Positions 38,630 to 49,143 of a stretch of DNA of 64,000 bases are shown in pieces. The notes under the pieces are model-generated. The model did no database searches and was not told the origin of the DNA. It saw only the letters and a program-made list of their open reading frames with translations. Numbering within the stretch: the first letter of the stretch is position 1; every line of letters begins with the position of its first letter. Both the position numbers and the translations under genes were made by a program. Origin of the DNA: Erythrophleum ivorense (lineage: Eukaryota > Streptophyta > Magnoliopsida > Fabales > Fabaceae); the NCBI GenBank assembly GCA_026724425.1, contig JAIUCV010000004.1:9682001-9746000 (forward strand). The letters run 5' to 3'.

Positions 38630-39990
38630 AAACTACGGTATCTGTAATTATACTTGTTTGGATAACTTCTTTTAAGATGTTATAATTTAATTTGTATGAA
38701 GATATATGTTTTCATAAAATAAACTTCAAGTAATTACGTTGTTTACCACTCTAATTCTGAGATTTAGCTTAAAATTAGTTTAATCCAACTATTACAATTT
38801 TATCACACTAATATTTGATATTTAAATTTTAACAAGGATAATTATGTGAATGTTGAAACAATGCCTTGTAGAGTGCATTGTTAGACGTTAATATCTAAAA
38901 AGTTATTATTAAGATTTAAGTTATACGTGAAAATTAAATGTGTTTCAAGTTTTCAATGATAAATTTTAAATCACAACGACATTAATTTTAGATCATATTC
39001 ATGTAATTGTTTCCGTTGAATTTAATTAAAAATTCACATTTCTGGCAAAAGTATAATAGAACGAACGCAGAAAATCCTTCATATTTTTATTAAAAACATT
39101 TAATTCATTATAAAATAAACCTCATAGGAGTAAATTGTAGCTTAATCCCAAAAAAAAAAACCAATAGGGAATCAATTCCAAGAAACAATTCAATGATAGA
39201 TTACCAATTGAAGTAAATAATCTGATCCTTATAGCGATTATAAGTGCTTAAAACTTTGAACTGAAGTGTTTCATTCTCACGGAGTTCGTTCTCTCTTTAT
39301 TTTTTTTATTCATTTTCTTTTAAAAGTAGGTATAATTTGGCATTTAACAGATTTGTCAAGCATCCATTCCTCAACAGAGGAAACAAGATTATAAAAGACT
39401 ATGACCCCCTTTGCTAACATGAGAGAAAGGGAAATAAAAAAAGAAAATTTTGTATAATATTTATTATATTAGTATAATTATCATTTAACTGTTATTTAAT
39501 ATTTTCTATTAATTATTACTTAATTATAATAAATAAAAATATTAAAATCATTTTTTATTTCTAAAATTTTTTTCTTTTCATTTCTATTTGGCATACCAAA
39601 CAATCCTTATAATCAAACTCCATGCATAGAAAGCTTTTATAAAGATAAAATTATTATTCCGAGAATTGCATCAGCTTGCAGTATGAACTCTTAACTATGC
39701 CTAGACAGTTTACTCTGTTATTCTTTTTTTTTTTTCAAGTACATTCTTGTTATTTCTTAACAATTCTTATTAAAAAAATAAGAGAACTCACCATAAGACG
39801 ATATTATTGTTTACTCAAGGCTCAAAACATTCAAGACTCCAAATTTCATTAGAGTAGGAGATAAATAACAGAAACACCTGAAAAGCACGACACATTTTCC
39901 AAACACGGCCTAATGGCTATCTCCCAATCCCAGAATGCAAAAGGACAGGTTAAATGAACCAAGTATCACTTCTTTTAACATGAACGGGCA
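38630..39990. other. Intergenic region between two converging genes, no gene seen
   Basis: The membrane-protein gene (+) and the SUMO gene (-) converge here. The stretch is AT-rich. The last few hundred bases before 39999 probably hold the SUMO 3' UTR. A MITE-like element lies at 39404-39606. Confidence 0.55.
39404..39606. mobile_element. MITE-like element, TTTGGTA family, copy 2
   Basis: The left end CCCCTTTGCTAACATGAGAG mirrors the right end read backwards (GATTGTTTGGTATGCC). The interior has the same TAATTATTA-rich style as the other three candidates. Target duplication not recognised. Confidence 0.42.
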
Positions 39991-39998
39991 GAAACAGA

Positions 39999-42238
39999 TC
40001 AACTCATCTGGGTTCCACCAGTTTGGTGCAACATTGCATCAATCTCATCACCATCCTCCATTTCAAGCTGAAGCAAGATAATTTTAAAAAATAAAAAAAC
40101 GACATAGAAGAAGAAAGGATTATTATACATCGTAATATTTAATTCCAAACATCATGGAAGAGACGGTGACAGGGGGCAAACCTCGTCCGGAGTCTGCTCT
40201 CCTCTAAGTCGGCGACCATCAAATAAAAAAGCAATTGAATTGATGTCCACAGATTGTCGATCACAATATGCATTCATTAGCTTCCTCAGTTGAGTGCTTC
40301 TTTTAATCCTAAAAAATACTTCATTGCCATCCTACAATCAAACAAAAATTATTCTTAGACCATGCGCTCATTTAAAGAAATGCCCATAAAACGGACCACA
40401 AGCTCATAATGTCATATTTATATGTACAATAACAAACCCATCACATCTAGGAAAATGTAACATACAATAAAACTAAATTTGATCACAATTCACTTAACAG
40501 ACAGCAACACACAGATATTATCAAAATGAAAACACGATTGAAATTCATAACCTAGATGTAGAGTAACTTAACATCAAGCTGGTTCTCTCTCTCCCTCCAC
40601 CAAAAAGGGAGAGGGAGAACTCCCTCTCCAATGACTTCTTCCTCTGTCGCAACTTTTGATCCCAAAGGCAAATGATATCTAAGGAAAAGGGTGCTGATAC
40701 AAAATATCTTGCAATGCTTTCTGGTTGACCTTATTACATATTGAGATGGGATATTTGTCTTATACAAAGGAAACTTAAAGCTAGTGGATGACAATGGCAA
40801 AATTCAACCATATAAGTTGATTTTTTGTTTTCGGCGCTGGGGAGAAGAAAGGGGAAAAAAGGGGGGGGGGGGGGTAACCAAGTTTGTTTATTGGTATAGA
40901 CAAAGACTAAATTAAAGCAGAAATAGTCCAACGAATAACCAAATAAAGCTTGGAAATTTACTCTAAAGTACAAATGGTGACGGAGTCTCCATCAAATTAT
41001 AGTTTTTCAAATGAATACAGTCATCTCATAGAACAATTCAACCAGATCATCTTGAAACATGATCACTAAAACAGACACCTTAGAGGCATAATTGCCTTTA
41101 AACTCTTATTGCCCCTACTATCCCTTAAAAAGAAGGAGGCGTTAGGTCAAAGCAGAAGGGAAAAGATACTAAGGATTTAGGAGAGGAGACATACCCCAAA
41201 ACACCCAAGGTTACCAATTGTAATCCTGCTTACTATTCAACCAAACATAATCAGCATTCTTAAAGGCCATATAGAATCCTCAATAACCTAACAATTTTTT
41301 TTCCCCCTTGATATAAAAAGAAGCTCTATTAGATAGGAAGAGAATTACAAGAGAGGAGGATAAGACAGCCTCCAAAAAGGGGGGAAAAAAAACCAAAAAC
41401 AGGGAAAAGGAGAAAGCAAAGAAAAAACATGAACTTACAAAAATAACAAATCGGCCCAATCCTATTCATACCGGTCAAAGTGACTTCCTTACAGACAACC
41501 ATAAACAGAACACCAAAAGGAAGCAAGAGAAACAACCCTTTCCTATGAGTCATCAAGAGTAGCCAATGCACAATTAAAAATTCTAGTATTCCTTTCCAAC
41601 CTAATACTCCAAATCACTTTGAACACTGCACGTAGCCACAAAATTTTTCATCTTTATTTCTTACTGAACTATTATATTAAATGAATAAAAATTGATCCAA
41701 ATTTTCTGGGCAAACCCAATTGTGGCCAAAGATTACAAACAACATATTAACTCTGAAAAATCTATTCATCTCTTGTTTCATGAGATTTTAAAATATATTT
41801 GTCAATGAATTTTCTTGAAAGGAACAATTGCTTAGAAGTGTTGCGATTACTATGACAACAAATGGCAGATAGCTTTCAAAAAGATTTGCCCATTTCAAAA
41901 CAACAGCAAAAAAAATTTACTATGACAATCTCTTGGTGTAAAAGCATAAATCAAAGACATAAAGGAGGCACCACATATGCTATATCCAACATTCCTAAAT
42001 ATCTTGCCCATCTAATAAAATTTAAGAGATCTAGGTACAACATATCAAATTTAATATAGCATATTCCTCTTTAATATGACAATTGAAAATTATCCAAGAT
42101 TGTCATAACCAGGTTTGGTTCTCCATAAAATGTTAGATATCCAACGCTAAATGTTTTATCTACAATAACTTTCAATATCCAATGTTCCTAGGTATCTCAA
42201 AATCCAATATATATACACACACACACATATACATATAC

Positions 42239-42270
<32 letters not shown>

Positions 42271-43957
42271 GAAAGATCAAAAAGCTAAAATTTGATGCCA
42301 TATAACAGCAAGCACATCACAATCTCATTTCCAAATAAGTTTTGGTATATCACAGTGTAGTTAAAGGTGGCACTGAAGAAGCCCAGCACCTCACACACCA
42401 TAAGAGGTGCTGGCTTCAGTCAGGCGCTCGTCCAGCAGTGTCTTTGGTGCTTTTAGCGTCAATTAAGGGGAGTACCTGAGGCACCTTAATGTAGTTGGAT
42501 GGCTGAAAAGGAAGGCGCAGCTTAGAAGCCCAGCCCAAATGTTCTAAAACAGTCAAAGGATAAAATAGGAAACTATAAAACCTAGTCTTAGAAGCCCAAC
42601 CCAGCCCAGCCTTAGAGGTTTAAGGATAAGGTAAAATAGTCATTCTCACTAAGAAAAAAAAAATTATTTAGACTATTAGTTATCTAGGGTTTTGAAAAGA
42701 AAAAGCCTATTATTATGTTTAAATAGTGATATTAGTGACTTATTTTTTGCATTTGATGATTACTATGACTTATAACTTGATGATTATTATGTTTGATTAG
42801 TTAATTTATCTTTCAAATATTGTTACAAATTTACATTCGTTTATTTTTGTTCATATAACATATTTTTAGCATTTTTCCTATTTTAGAGCCTTGCTTCACT
42901 TGAGCGTATGCCTATTTAGCACCTCTTGCCCTTAAGGCGCTATAGGTCTGGCGCCTTAAAGGTACCTTTTGCCTTTGACTAACTTGGTATATCAAACATA
43001 AGCATCTTATATAGACACTTGAGATACTTGCAATTTACAAAACTCTCAAGGTGGTGGTATTCAAAACAGCAACGTAAGTGTCAATGGGTCATCAAGGCAA
43101 CAATGATGTAATCATATGACAGTTATAACACCCCCCCCCCAAAAAAAAGATGATTCGGCATCAAGTACAATCTTAGAAACCAGATTCAGATTCTTTCACT
43201 TTACAAACCACTTAAAAACAATCATCAGTTTCAAATTCAATGACCAAAAAATGAGTCCACCAAATGCTTGGTGGATGATAATACAGACATAAGAAACCAA
43301 CCCATCCAAGTGTAAAAAACCAAGATTCAAAAGTGACAATAAATAGTTGATGACGAATTACCATAGATATACGACAAGAAATTCCGGTCACTTGAACTAC
43401 CAGATACCAATAACATATATGGAAGGACAAGAAAAATGAGCACATCAAATTCAATCTAAACGAAAACAGTCATAAGAAGAAATAATGCAGATAATGAAAA
43501 ACTGAAGCTATCACTTCTCACTCCTTTCTCAGATGACCATATTATAGTAAGGCCAAACAAACACTAACGAACTACAACATACAATAACAGCTGAAACTTA
43601 AATTCCTGTTTTCTACGTGTATATTAACTAAAATGACAATAATAGGTCCAAAAAAAAGAACACGAAAACCCAGACATAAAAGCAGAACGCAAAAGGGACA
43701 AACGAACTTGAACCTACTGACAAATGAAAACTTTCTAAAAAGAAGAGAAACCCAGAAACGGCTAGCAGACAACCGAATAGAAAAAACCCACCAAAAAGAA
43801 TGCAAAGAAGAGAGGGGGAAAAAAGTGTGAAACAAATTGTCAAAAAGAAAGGCCGTAAAAGGAAACAAACCTGGCCTTTGACCTTCAAATTGATGTGCCC
43901 AGACTGATCATTGGGCTTCTTGTCTTCCTCTTGCTGAGTATTCGGAGTCTCAGACAT
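39999..43957 (-). CDS. SUMO1: SUMO, small ubiquitin-like modifier (3 exons, 101 aa)
   Basis: Encodes a SUMO1/2-clade modifier that is matured by a protease and joined to lysines of target proteins, mainly nuclear. Exons on the minus strand: 43871-43957, 40182-40331, 39999-40067 (29 + 50 + 22 aa). Both introns are GT-AG and phase 0. The flexible N-terminus MSETPNTQQEEDKKPND is followed by the beta-grasp fold (GHINLKVKGQDGNEVFFRIK..., residues 20 on). The fold ends in HQTGG with the di-glycine at 96-97. Processing would remove the four-residue tail TQMS. Length matches plant SUMO1/2. Intron 1 is 3539 bp, unusually long for such a small gene, and holds a LINE fragment and a hAT-like MITE. Intron 2 is 114 bp. 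Confidence 0.97.
40861..40874. repeat. G14 homopolymer in SUMO intron 1
   Basis: Fourteen consecutive G on the plus strand (C on the SUMO sense strand), next to an A run and a shorter G run. Long G runs are rare in this AT-rich window and are prone to sequencing error. Confidence 0.9.
41293..41680 (-). mobile_element. 5'-truncated LINE 3' end in SUMO intron 1
   Basis: On the minus strand the sequence reads as the C-terminal end of a LINE ORF2: SIRLERNTRIFN, then ERVVSLASFWCSVYG, then DWADLLFL. A 3' UTR follows and ends in ATATCAAGGGGG plus eight A residues (T run at 41293-41300). It has the same orientation as SUMO. Stops interrupt the frame. The 5' limit is approximate and no target duplication was found. 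Confidence 0.7.
42220..42264. repeat. Compound (CA)/(CATATA)/(TA) microsatellite
   Basis: A short CACACA run, then CATATA hexamers and a TA run, in SUMO intron 1. Confidence 0.85.
42353..42986. mobile_element. hAT-like MITE (634 bp) in SUMO intron 1
   Basis: An exact 8-bp repeat GTATATCA flanks the element (42345-42352 and 42987-42994), the target duplication size of hAT transposons. Termini are CAGTGTAGTTAAAGG and, read from the right, CAAGTTAGTCAAAGG, which match at 11 of 15 positions including the terminal CA. The interior carries repeated GGCGC/GAGGC motifs such as AAGGCGC, which are GC-rich for this window, and no coding frame. It lies in the middle of the intron. Confidence 0.82.
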
Positions 43958-43993
43958 GCTTCTTCGTCTTCCTCTTTCTCTCGCAGACTAAAA

Positions 43994-44002
43994 TTAGGGT
44001 TT
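43994..44002 (-). promoter_or_regulatory. Telo-box AAACCCTAA in the SUMO 5' leader
   Basis: AAACCCTAA on the minus strand lies 37 bases before the SUMO start codon. This motif is common near transcription starts of plant housekeeping and translation-related genes. Its role here is inferred. Confidence 0.6.
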
Positions 44003-44119
44003 AATTTCGTTTTTTTTAATACCTGAGACTTCGGTTTTTAGGCGAGTTGGATATAATAGGGTGGTCTATTCGCGCAGATCGCGGAACGAGGAAGGGGAAG
44101 AGCGCGGTTCCCTCGTGTC

Positions 44120-44880
44120 TCCATTTGATTGGATTCTTTTAGCTTATTTTCAAATTTTTGAATTTATTTTTGTGTTTAATTTTACCATGACTTTTTGACG
44201 TGAATATAGTTAAAAATAAAAAAATAAAAAATATATATAATTTTTAAAACATGTTCTTCATATATATATATATATATATATATAACAAAATTTAAAAAAA
44301 ATTAATATAAAATGCAAAGTTATAGGCTCTACGTCTTAATTAAAAAATATTTTTTTATATATTTTGAAGGATGCAGAGCTTGTTGTTCTGTGTCTTTATT
44401 TTTTTAATTTTTTTTAAACATGAGTCAATAAAAAAATTAACCCCCATTTTGGGGATAAAAAAAATTTAAAATGTTTTGTATATATGTAAACCCCTTGTCG
44501 AACGAGTCATTCTCATATCAGAAATTGTTCTCCCTCCTTCATTTATTCTCTCATTCTTCTTCTTTCATTTTAAAATATTTCTCCATCTCCTTCTTTTATA
44601 ATCATTATATATAATTATTCTGTCTCCTTGAAGTTTCGCGTTCAAAACTTTAGCATTGAAATAGCTATCATCTTTGTTTTGAGATTTATAATTAATTATT
44701 ATATAAAAATTTTAATTTATTTTAATTTATTATTATTTTATGTATTATTTATTTTTTTAAATCTATTCTAATGTTATTTTTATTTGTGATTTTTGAGTGT
44801 TTTTATATAGTTACTCATTGTATTTATGTGTTAATTAAAATTAAATATTAACATTAATTAAGAGTAAAGATTATAAAAAT
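44120..44880. other. SUMO upstream flank, AT-rich
   Basis: The first 100-150 bases before 44120 are balanced and probably promoter. Beyond that the sequence is AT-rich, with a (TA)n run near 44262-44283. A pyrimidine-rich stretch (44530-44640) looks like a 5' leader but leads to no intact gene. Confidence 0.5.
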
Positions 44881-44904
44881 GAAATAAAATTATGATGATT
44901 TTAG

Positions 44905-45644
44905 GAAGAGAGCAAACAGTGATATTCAATCCATGTTGCATATTCTAGGAGAATATCAATATATACTCGTCCATCAAGATATGCTTGTCTCCCAACTAGT
45001 TCCGCCCCACCTGATCTATTCAGAACTCTAGAGCCATAGTCAAGACAAAAAAAAAAAAGAGGACATGGGTTTCTCTCATCTAGGGAACCAATGTCTGGTG
45101 GCAACAATGGTGGCTTTCACACTAATATGTCATTATCATCTTACACAACAGTCATATGTCTGGTAGTGATATTGGTCTTTCTTCTATTCGACTACAAATA
45201 GTTAGTGGAGATGTTAGTTCTTCTTCTTTTCCACCATGCACATACGTTGGCATTACAAGTCTATCTTTCTTTGCACCATACTATATACCTTCATTGCTTT
45301 CGTTCATTTATATGGACTCATCTTTCTCTATAATACCACTGCAGCCAATGTAATCTGTCAGTGTATCATTGACATCATTATTTACAGATCTCACTGCATT
45401 TAGTGTTGAATATAATGATACTTCTTTTGCACAATGAGCATCCTAACAATTTCAACAAGGCTTTTTCATTTCAAATCAACCGATTTCGCCTGTTCAATCT
45501 CTTGAATGGAATTTCAGTTCTCAACAAATCTGAAATCAAGTGAAGAATGAATCGATCGAAGTAGAAGATGAAGAAGTATTTGTAAATGATATCAAGGAGG
45601 ATGAAGAGCAAAAACAACCACAACAATGTTGGCCTCATTGAATA
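44905..45644 (+). pseudogene. Decayed coding remnant, probably of transposon origin
   Basis: From 45156 one frame continues for 163 codons with several internal stops (first TAA at 45351-45353). It gives a Ser/Thr/Tyr-rich stretch (SGSDIGLSSIRLQIVSGDV), then EWNFSSQQI, an acidic run (EVEDEEVFVNDIKEDEE) and a final KQPQQCWPH before a stop. Ser-rich then acidic then basic/Cys-ending tails occur in plant mobile-domain and similar transposon proteins, but I cannot assign a family. Upstream sequence from about 44905 may belong to it, in another frame. Confidence 0.42.
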
Positions 45645-45649
45645 AAGAG

Positions 45650-47690
45650 AATGCTTCAGTGTGAGACAAGTAGTTATTATGATTGATAACTACTGTTATT
45701 TTTAATTTTAATATTCCTTTGTATTATTTAATTATACATTTAAATTTATTTTTCACAATACTTCTCTTCTTTCTTAGTCAATATTAATTTATCAAAAAAT
45801 TAATTAAAACAATTAATTTTTTTAATTCCTTATTTTTTTCAACGAATTTAACTAACAAACTAAGAACATTGTCATATTTTATTTTCACATTAACAATAAA
45901 ATATTTTCTTTTATACATAAACAAAAATATTTCACAATTACACGTTTAACATATTATATATATAAATTGAGATATTATATTATTAATAAATAAATAAAAA
46001 TTATTCCTTATCCTTCAACAAGCACAACACCAATTCAATTATTTAGCAACAATTACTTAACAGCCAACATTATATTGCCATAACTACATTTTTGGAATTC
46101 ATATATTAGTGGCAAATATGTTTTAGCCAATAACAAGAATAATTATACTAGCAATCAAGCCCAATTACTAGAAAAAGTAAACCTAAATATTTTTTCCTTA
46201 TTTTCTAAGACATAGGCAAAATACTTCTTCCTAATTTCTCTTATTTTTCTAAAGCTCGCGTCACTATCTGTGCAAGGGTAGAAACGTGCTGCTGTATAAA
46301 TATTTATATATTTTCTTGTATTTTGTGCCTCTTATTTATTTAAAACGTTAAAATCTTATTGACTTTTAATTTTCTTTTCACTAACTAAACATTATATTCT
46401 TCATAATGTAAATAAAAAATTTTTCTTTATACTTGAACAAATTTTATACAAATTTAAACAATAAATAAATAAACAAATATTTAAATTCAAAAATTATTTA
46501 CTAATTTTTTAAATTCTTATTTGAATTTTTTTAAAAAAATTATTTATTATTTATTTTTCACAAATTTAAACAAAATTAATTAATATTTTTCAAAACGTCA
46601 ATTTCTCAGTACTACAAAATTAAATAAATAATATATACAAATTAAGACATTATGGTCTTCAAAATATAAATAATTTTTTTTTATAAACGTACACAATCAA
46701 GACATTAAAATATGCTTTTAAAAATACTTTTATCATTTTTTAAACATTCTTGTTTGATTTTTTTTAAATAACTATTTAAACTTTAATTTTTATACATTTA
46801 AACAAAATTAATTATTGTTTCTCAAACCTTAATTTTTAATAACAACGAAAATTAAATAAATTATATATACAAATTAATATATTATATTTTTCAATATATA
46901 AATAAACATATTTTTTAGTCGAACAAATTTTATATAAATGCAAACAATTAATAAATTATAATATAATTTTATAAATACTATTCCTAATCTCCTTAAATTC
47001 TTATCTAAATTTTTTTAATGATTATTTAAATTTTAATTTTTTCAAATTTAACAAAATTAATTAATATTTCTTAAAATATAATATTTTAACAACTATAAAG
47101 TTAATATATATATGTGTTAAGTTAAAATTTTTTAAAAAACTTTATGTATAAAATTTTAAAAAATTATTTATATATTTAAAGTTACAAAACTATTCATTAT
47201 ATTTTTTTAAAATACAAATAAAAATTTTTAACTATTAAAAACCTTAATACAAATTTTAATAATTAATATATAAAAAAATAATTATTACAATGATTTTATA
47301 ATTTTTAAAAATTTTTAAAACATATTTTTTTATAAATTTTATATTAAAATTTAATTTGACTCACAAGTCAACGCATTAACCTACGGGTCAACCTGTGGGT
47401 CAAAATTGATTGGTCATGGTCGGTCAAATTGACCTTGATCAATCAGATTGATCCGTTGTGACCCTTTCAATCTCATTTAATTTTAAAAATAAAAAATAAA
47501 AAATATATATTTTATTTGGGACATAGAGTCTGTGGCTTCGCATCTTATATTATTATTATTTTAAAAAAAATTAATTATATATTTAAGGAATGAGTTTTAA
47601 AAGTTAGATTTGTTTCTTTTATTTTTTTCTTGTATATTTATGTCAAAAAGCCCTCATCTAGTATAATATTTTGTTATTTTGTTGATACTT
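45650..47690. other. AT-rich intergenic region, no gene seen
   Basis: Extremely AT-rich with only A/T homopolymer texture. A short stretch near 47350-47480 has repeated GGTCAA/TTGACC motifs and could be a decayed repeat end. Confidence 0.6.
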
Positions 47691-47705
47691 ATAAGAGGTT
47701 GTCTT

Positions 47706-48100
47706 CATTGGCTTGGGGTCTAGCATCTCGGCCGAATCTTGGGGCGTTCTTTGAGGCCTCAAAGTGGCTTGAGATCATGGGTTTCGCGAGGTGATTCTGG
47801 AAAGCGATTGCCTTGATGCTGTACGGGGGGTGAAGTTTGGGGTCAATCAAGAACATCCTGATTATGATGTTTTCAACGAGATAGAGGGCATGATGGAGAA
47901 GGACTGGCATGTGGATATTCAGTGGTGCAATAGGAATGCTAACAGTGTGGCGGACAAGTTGGATAGAGAAGCACTGAATATGGCTATTGATCTTTTTTTA
48001 TTTAATTGTTCCCCTAGTTTTGTAGTCGAGAATATTAGTAGAGACGCTGCGCGTCTGTTTTAGTTGTTCTTTTCCTTTCTGTTTATCCAAAAAAAAAAAA
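47706..48100 (+). mobile_element. 5'-truncated LINE with RNase H remnant, poly(A) and target duplication
   Basis: The insert is flanked by an exact 11-bp repeat GAGGTTGTCTT (47695-47705 and 48101-48111) and ends in a 12-A tail, the signature of L1-type retrotransposition. The frame from 47701 reads GSSISAESWGVL, a stop, GLKVA, a stop, DHGFREVILESDCLDAVRG, then WCNRNANSVADKLDREAL and a final ARLF before TAG (48061-48063). This is the C-terminal RNase H-like domain of plant LINE ORF2. The two in-frame stops (47752-47754, 47770-47772) sit where the family usually has Arg or His, and Trp, so point mutation is likely. Most of the element was lost by 5' truncation. Confidence 0.92.
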
Positions 48101-48111
48101 GAGGTTGTCTT

Positions 48112-48840
48112 TAAAACAAATCTCATCAACATAATCAAGGGCTCCGATGTATAATTTGTATAATATTTATTATATTTTTATATTTATTATTTTATTTATC
48201 AAATTATTTTTTAAAAAATAGAGACAACAGTTATTTTTTATCTTATCTATTCTCACCTATCCATATTTTATATATTTTTTATTATTATATCATTTAACCA
48301 AATAGAACAAAGATAAAATAAAGAGTGACTTGATATATCAGTTTTAGGAAAGAATGCAAATACTTCAGCTTTTTAACTTTAATAATAATAATTAATGCTG
48401 CTAATTTTACTCTCTTCATATCTTGTACTTATTTTTTTATTATATTATATTATATTATATTATATTTTATAAGTTTTCTCAATGTGAAATTATTTATAAT
48501 ATATATTTTTTAATAAGGCCAATCTTGACCTACATCAGATCAAGATTAGTCCACATTGACAAACTAGTATGACAAGCTAATTTTTTAGTAAGACGCGCCA
48601 ATCTTGATCTTATATAAACCAATATTGGCCTAACTGTGTGGGGGCGTTATGACCTTGACATAGTTGTAGGCAAATGAGAGGTGAAAATTGAGAAGATAAA
48701 GAGATTCATTCAATGCATATTGATTGGAGGTTAAGATTAGTGTCTCTTTTTAGAGAGAGAGAGGATGGGAGAGAAGCTACACTAGTTGGCCATAGAGATT
48801 TCTTTGTCATGTGAAAAAGAAATGATTAGTCCATATTAAA
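48112..48840. other. Intergenic region, no gene seen
   Basis: AT-rich, with a (TTATA)n pentanucleotide microsatellite at about 48438-48466 and a GA run near 48754-48764. No coding frame is supportable. Confidence 0.55.
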
Positions 48841-48845
48841 TAATA

Positions 48846-49141
48846 CTTTCTCCCGGTACTATTTATAAGAAACAAAAAACTGTTTTACTGGTATTAAGAA
48901 AAACAGTTAATATTAGTTTAACTCATTAATTAGGTTCAAATTTGATAATTGTTTCCTATTTTATCCATCTTTATTTTGCATGGAAAAATGTTATGCATTG
49001 TTAAGTGTATTAGATGTAACAATAAATAAAGGGTAAAAAAGAATTTTATTATTTAGTGAAATAAAAAAATATACCATGTTTCTTATATTTTGGAACCAAA
49101 AAAATCTCTTCAAATTTTTTTATAAACAGGACCGGAGGTAG
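48846..49141 (-). mobile_element. Stowaway-like MITE, copy 2 (296 bp)
   Basis: The reverse complement of this element aligns with the copy at 19919-20212 over its whole length with few differences. Shared blocks include AAAAAAATTTGAAGAG, AAAATATAAGAAACATGGTA and TTTAACAATGCATAAC-like text. Ends are CTTTCTCCCGG and, from the right, CTACCTCCGG. TA flanks it at 48844-48845 and 49142-49143. It is non-coding. Confidence 0.9.
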
Positions 49142-49143
49142 TA

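Noticed and set aside
40552..40973. Minus-strand open frames in SUMO intron 1
   Set aside because: Short, low-complexity and spanning a G14 run; no resemblance to known proteins.
43628..43957. SUMO first exon read on as a 109-aa protein
   Set aside because: The frame runs past a good donor site into intron sequence. Spliced exons restore the canonical SUMO fold exactly.
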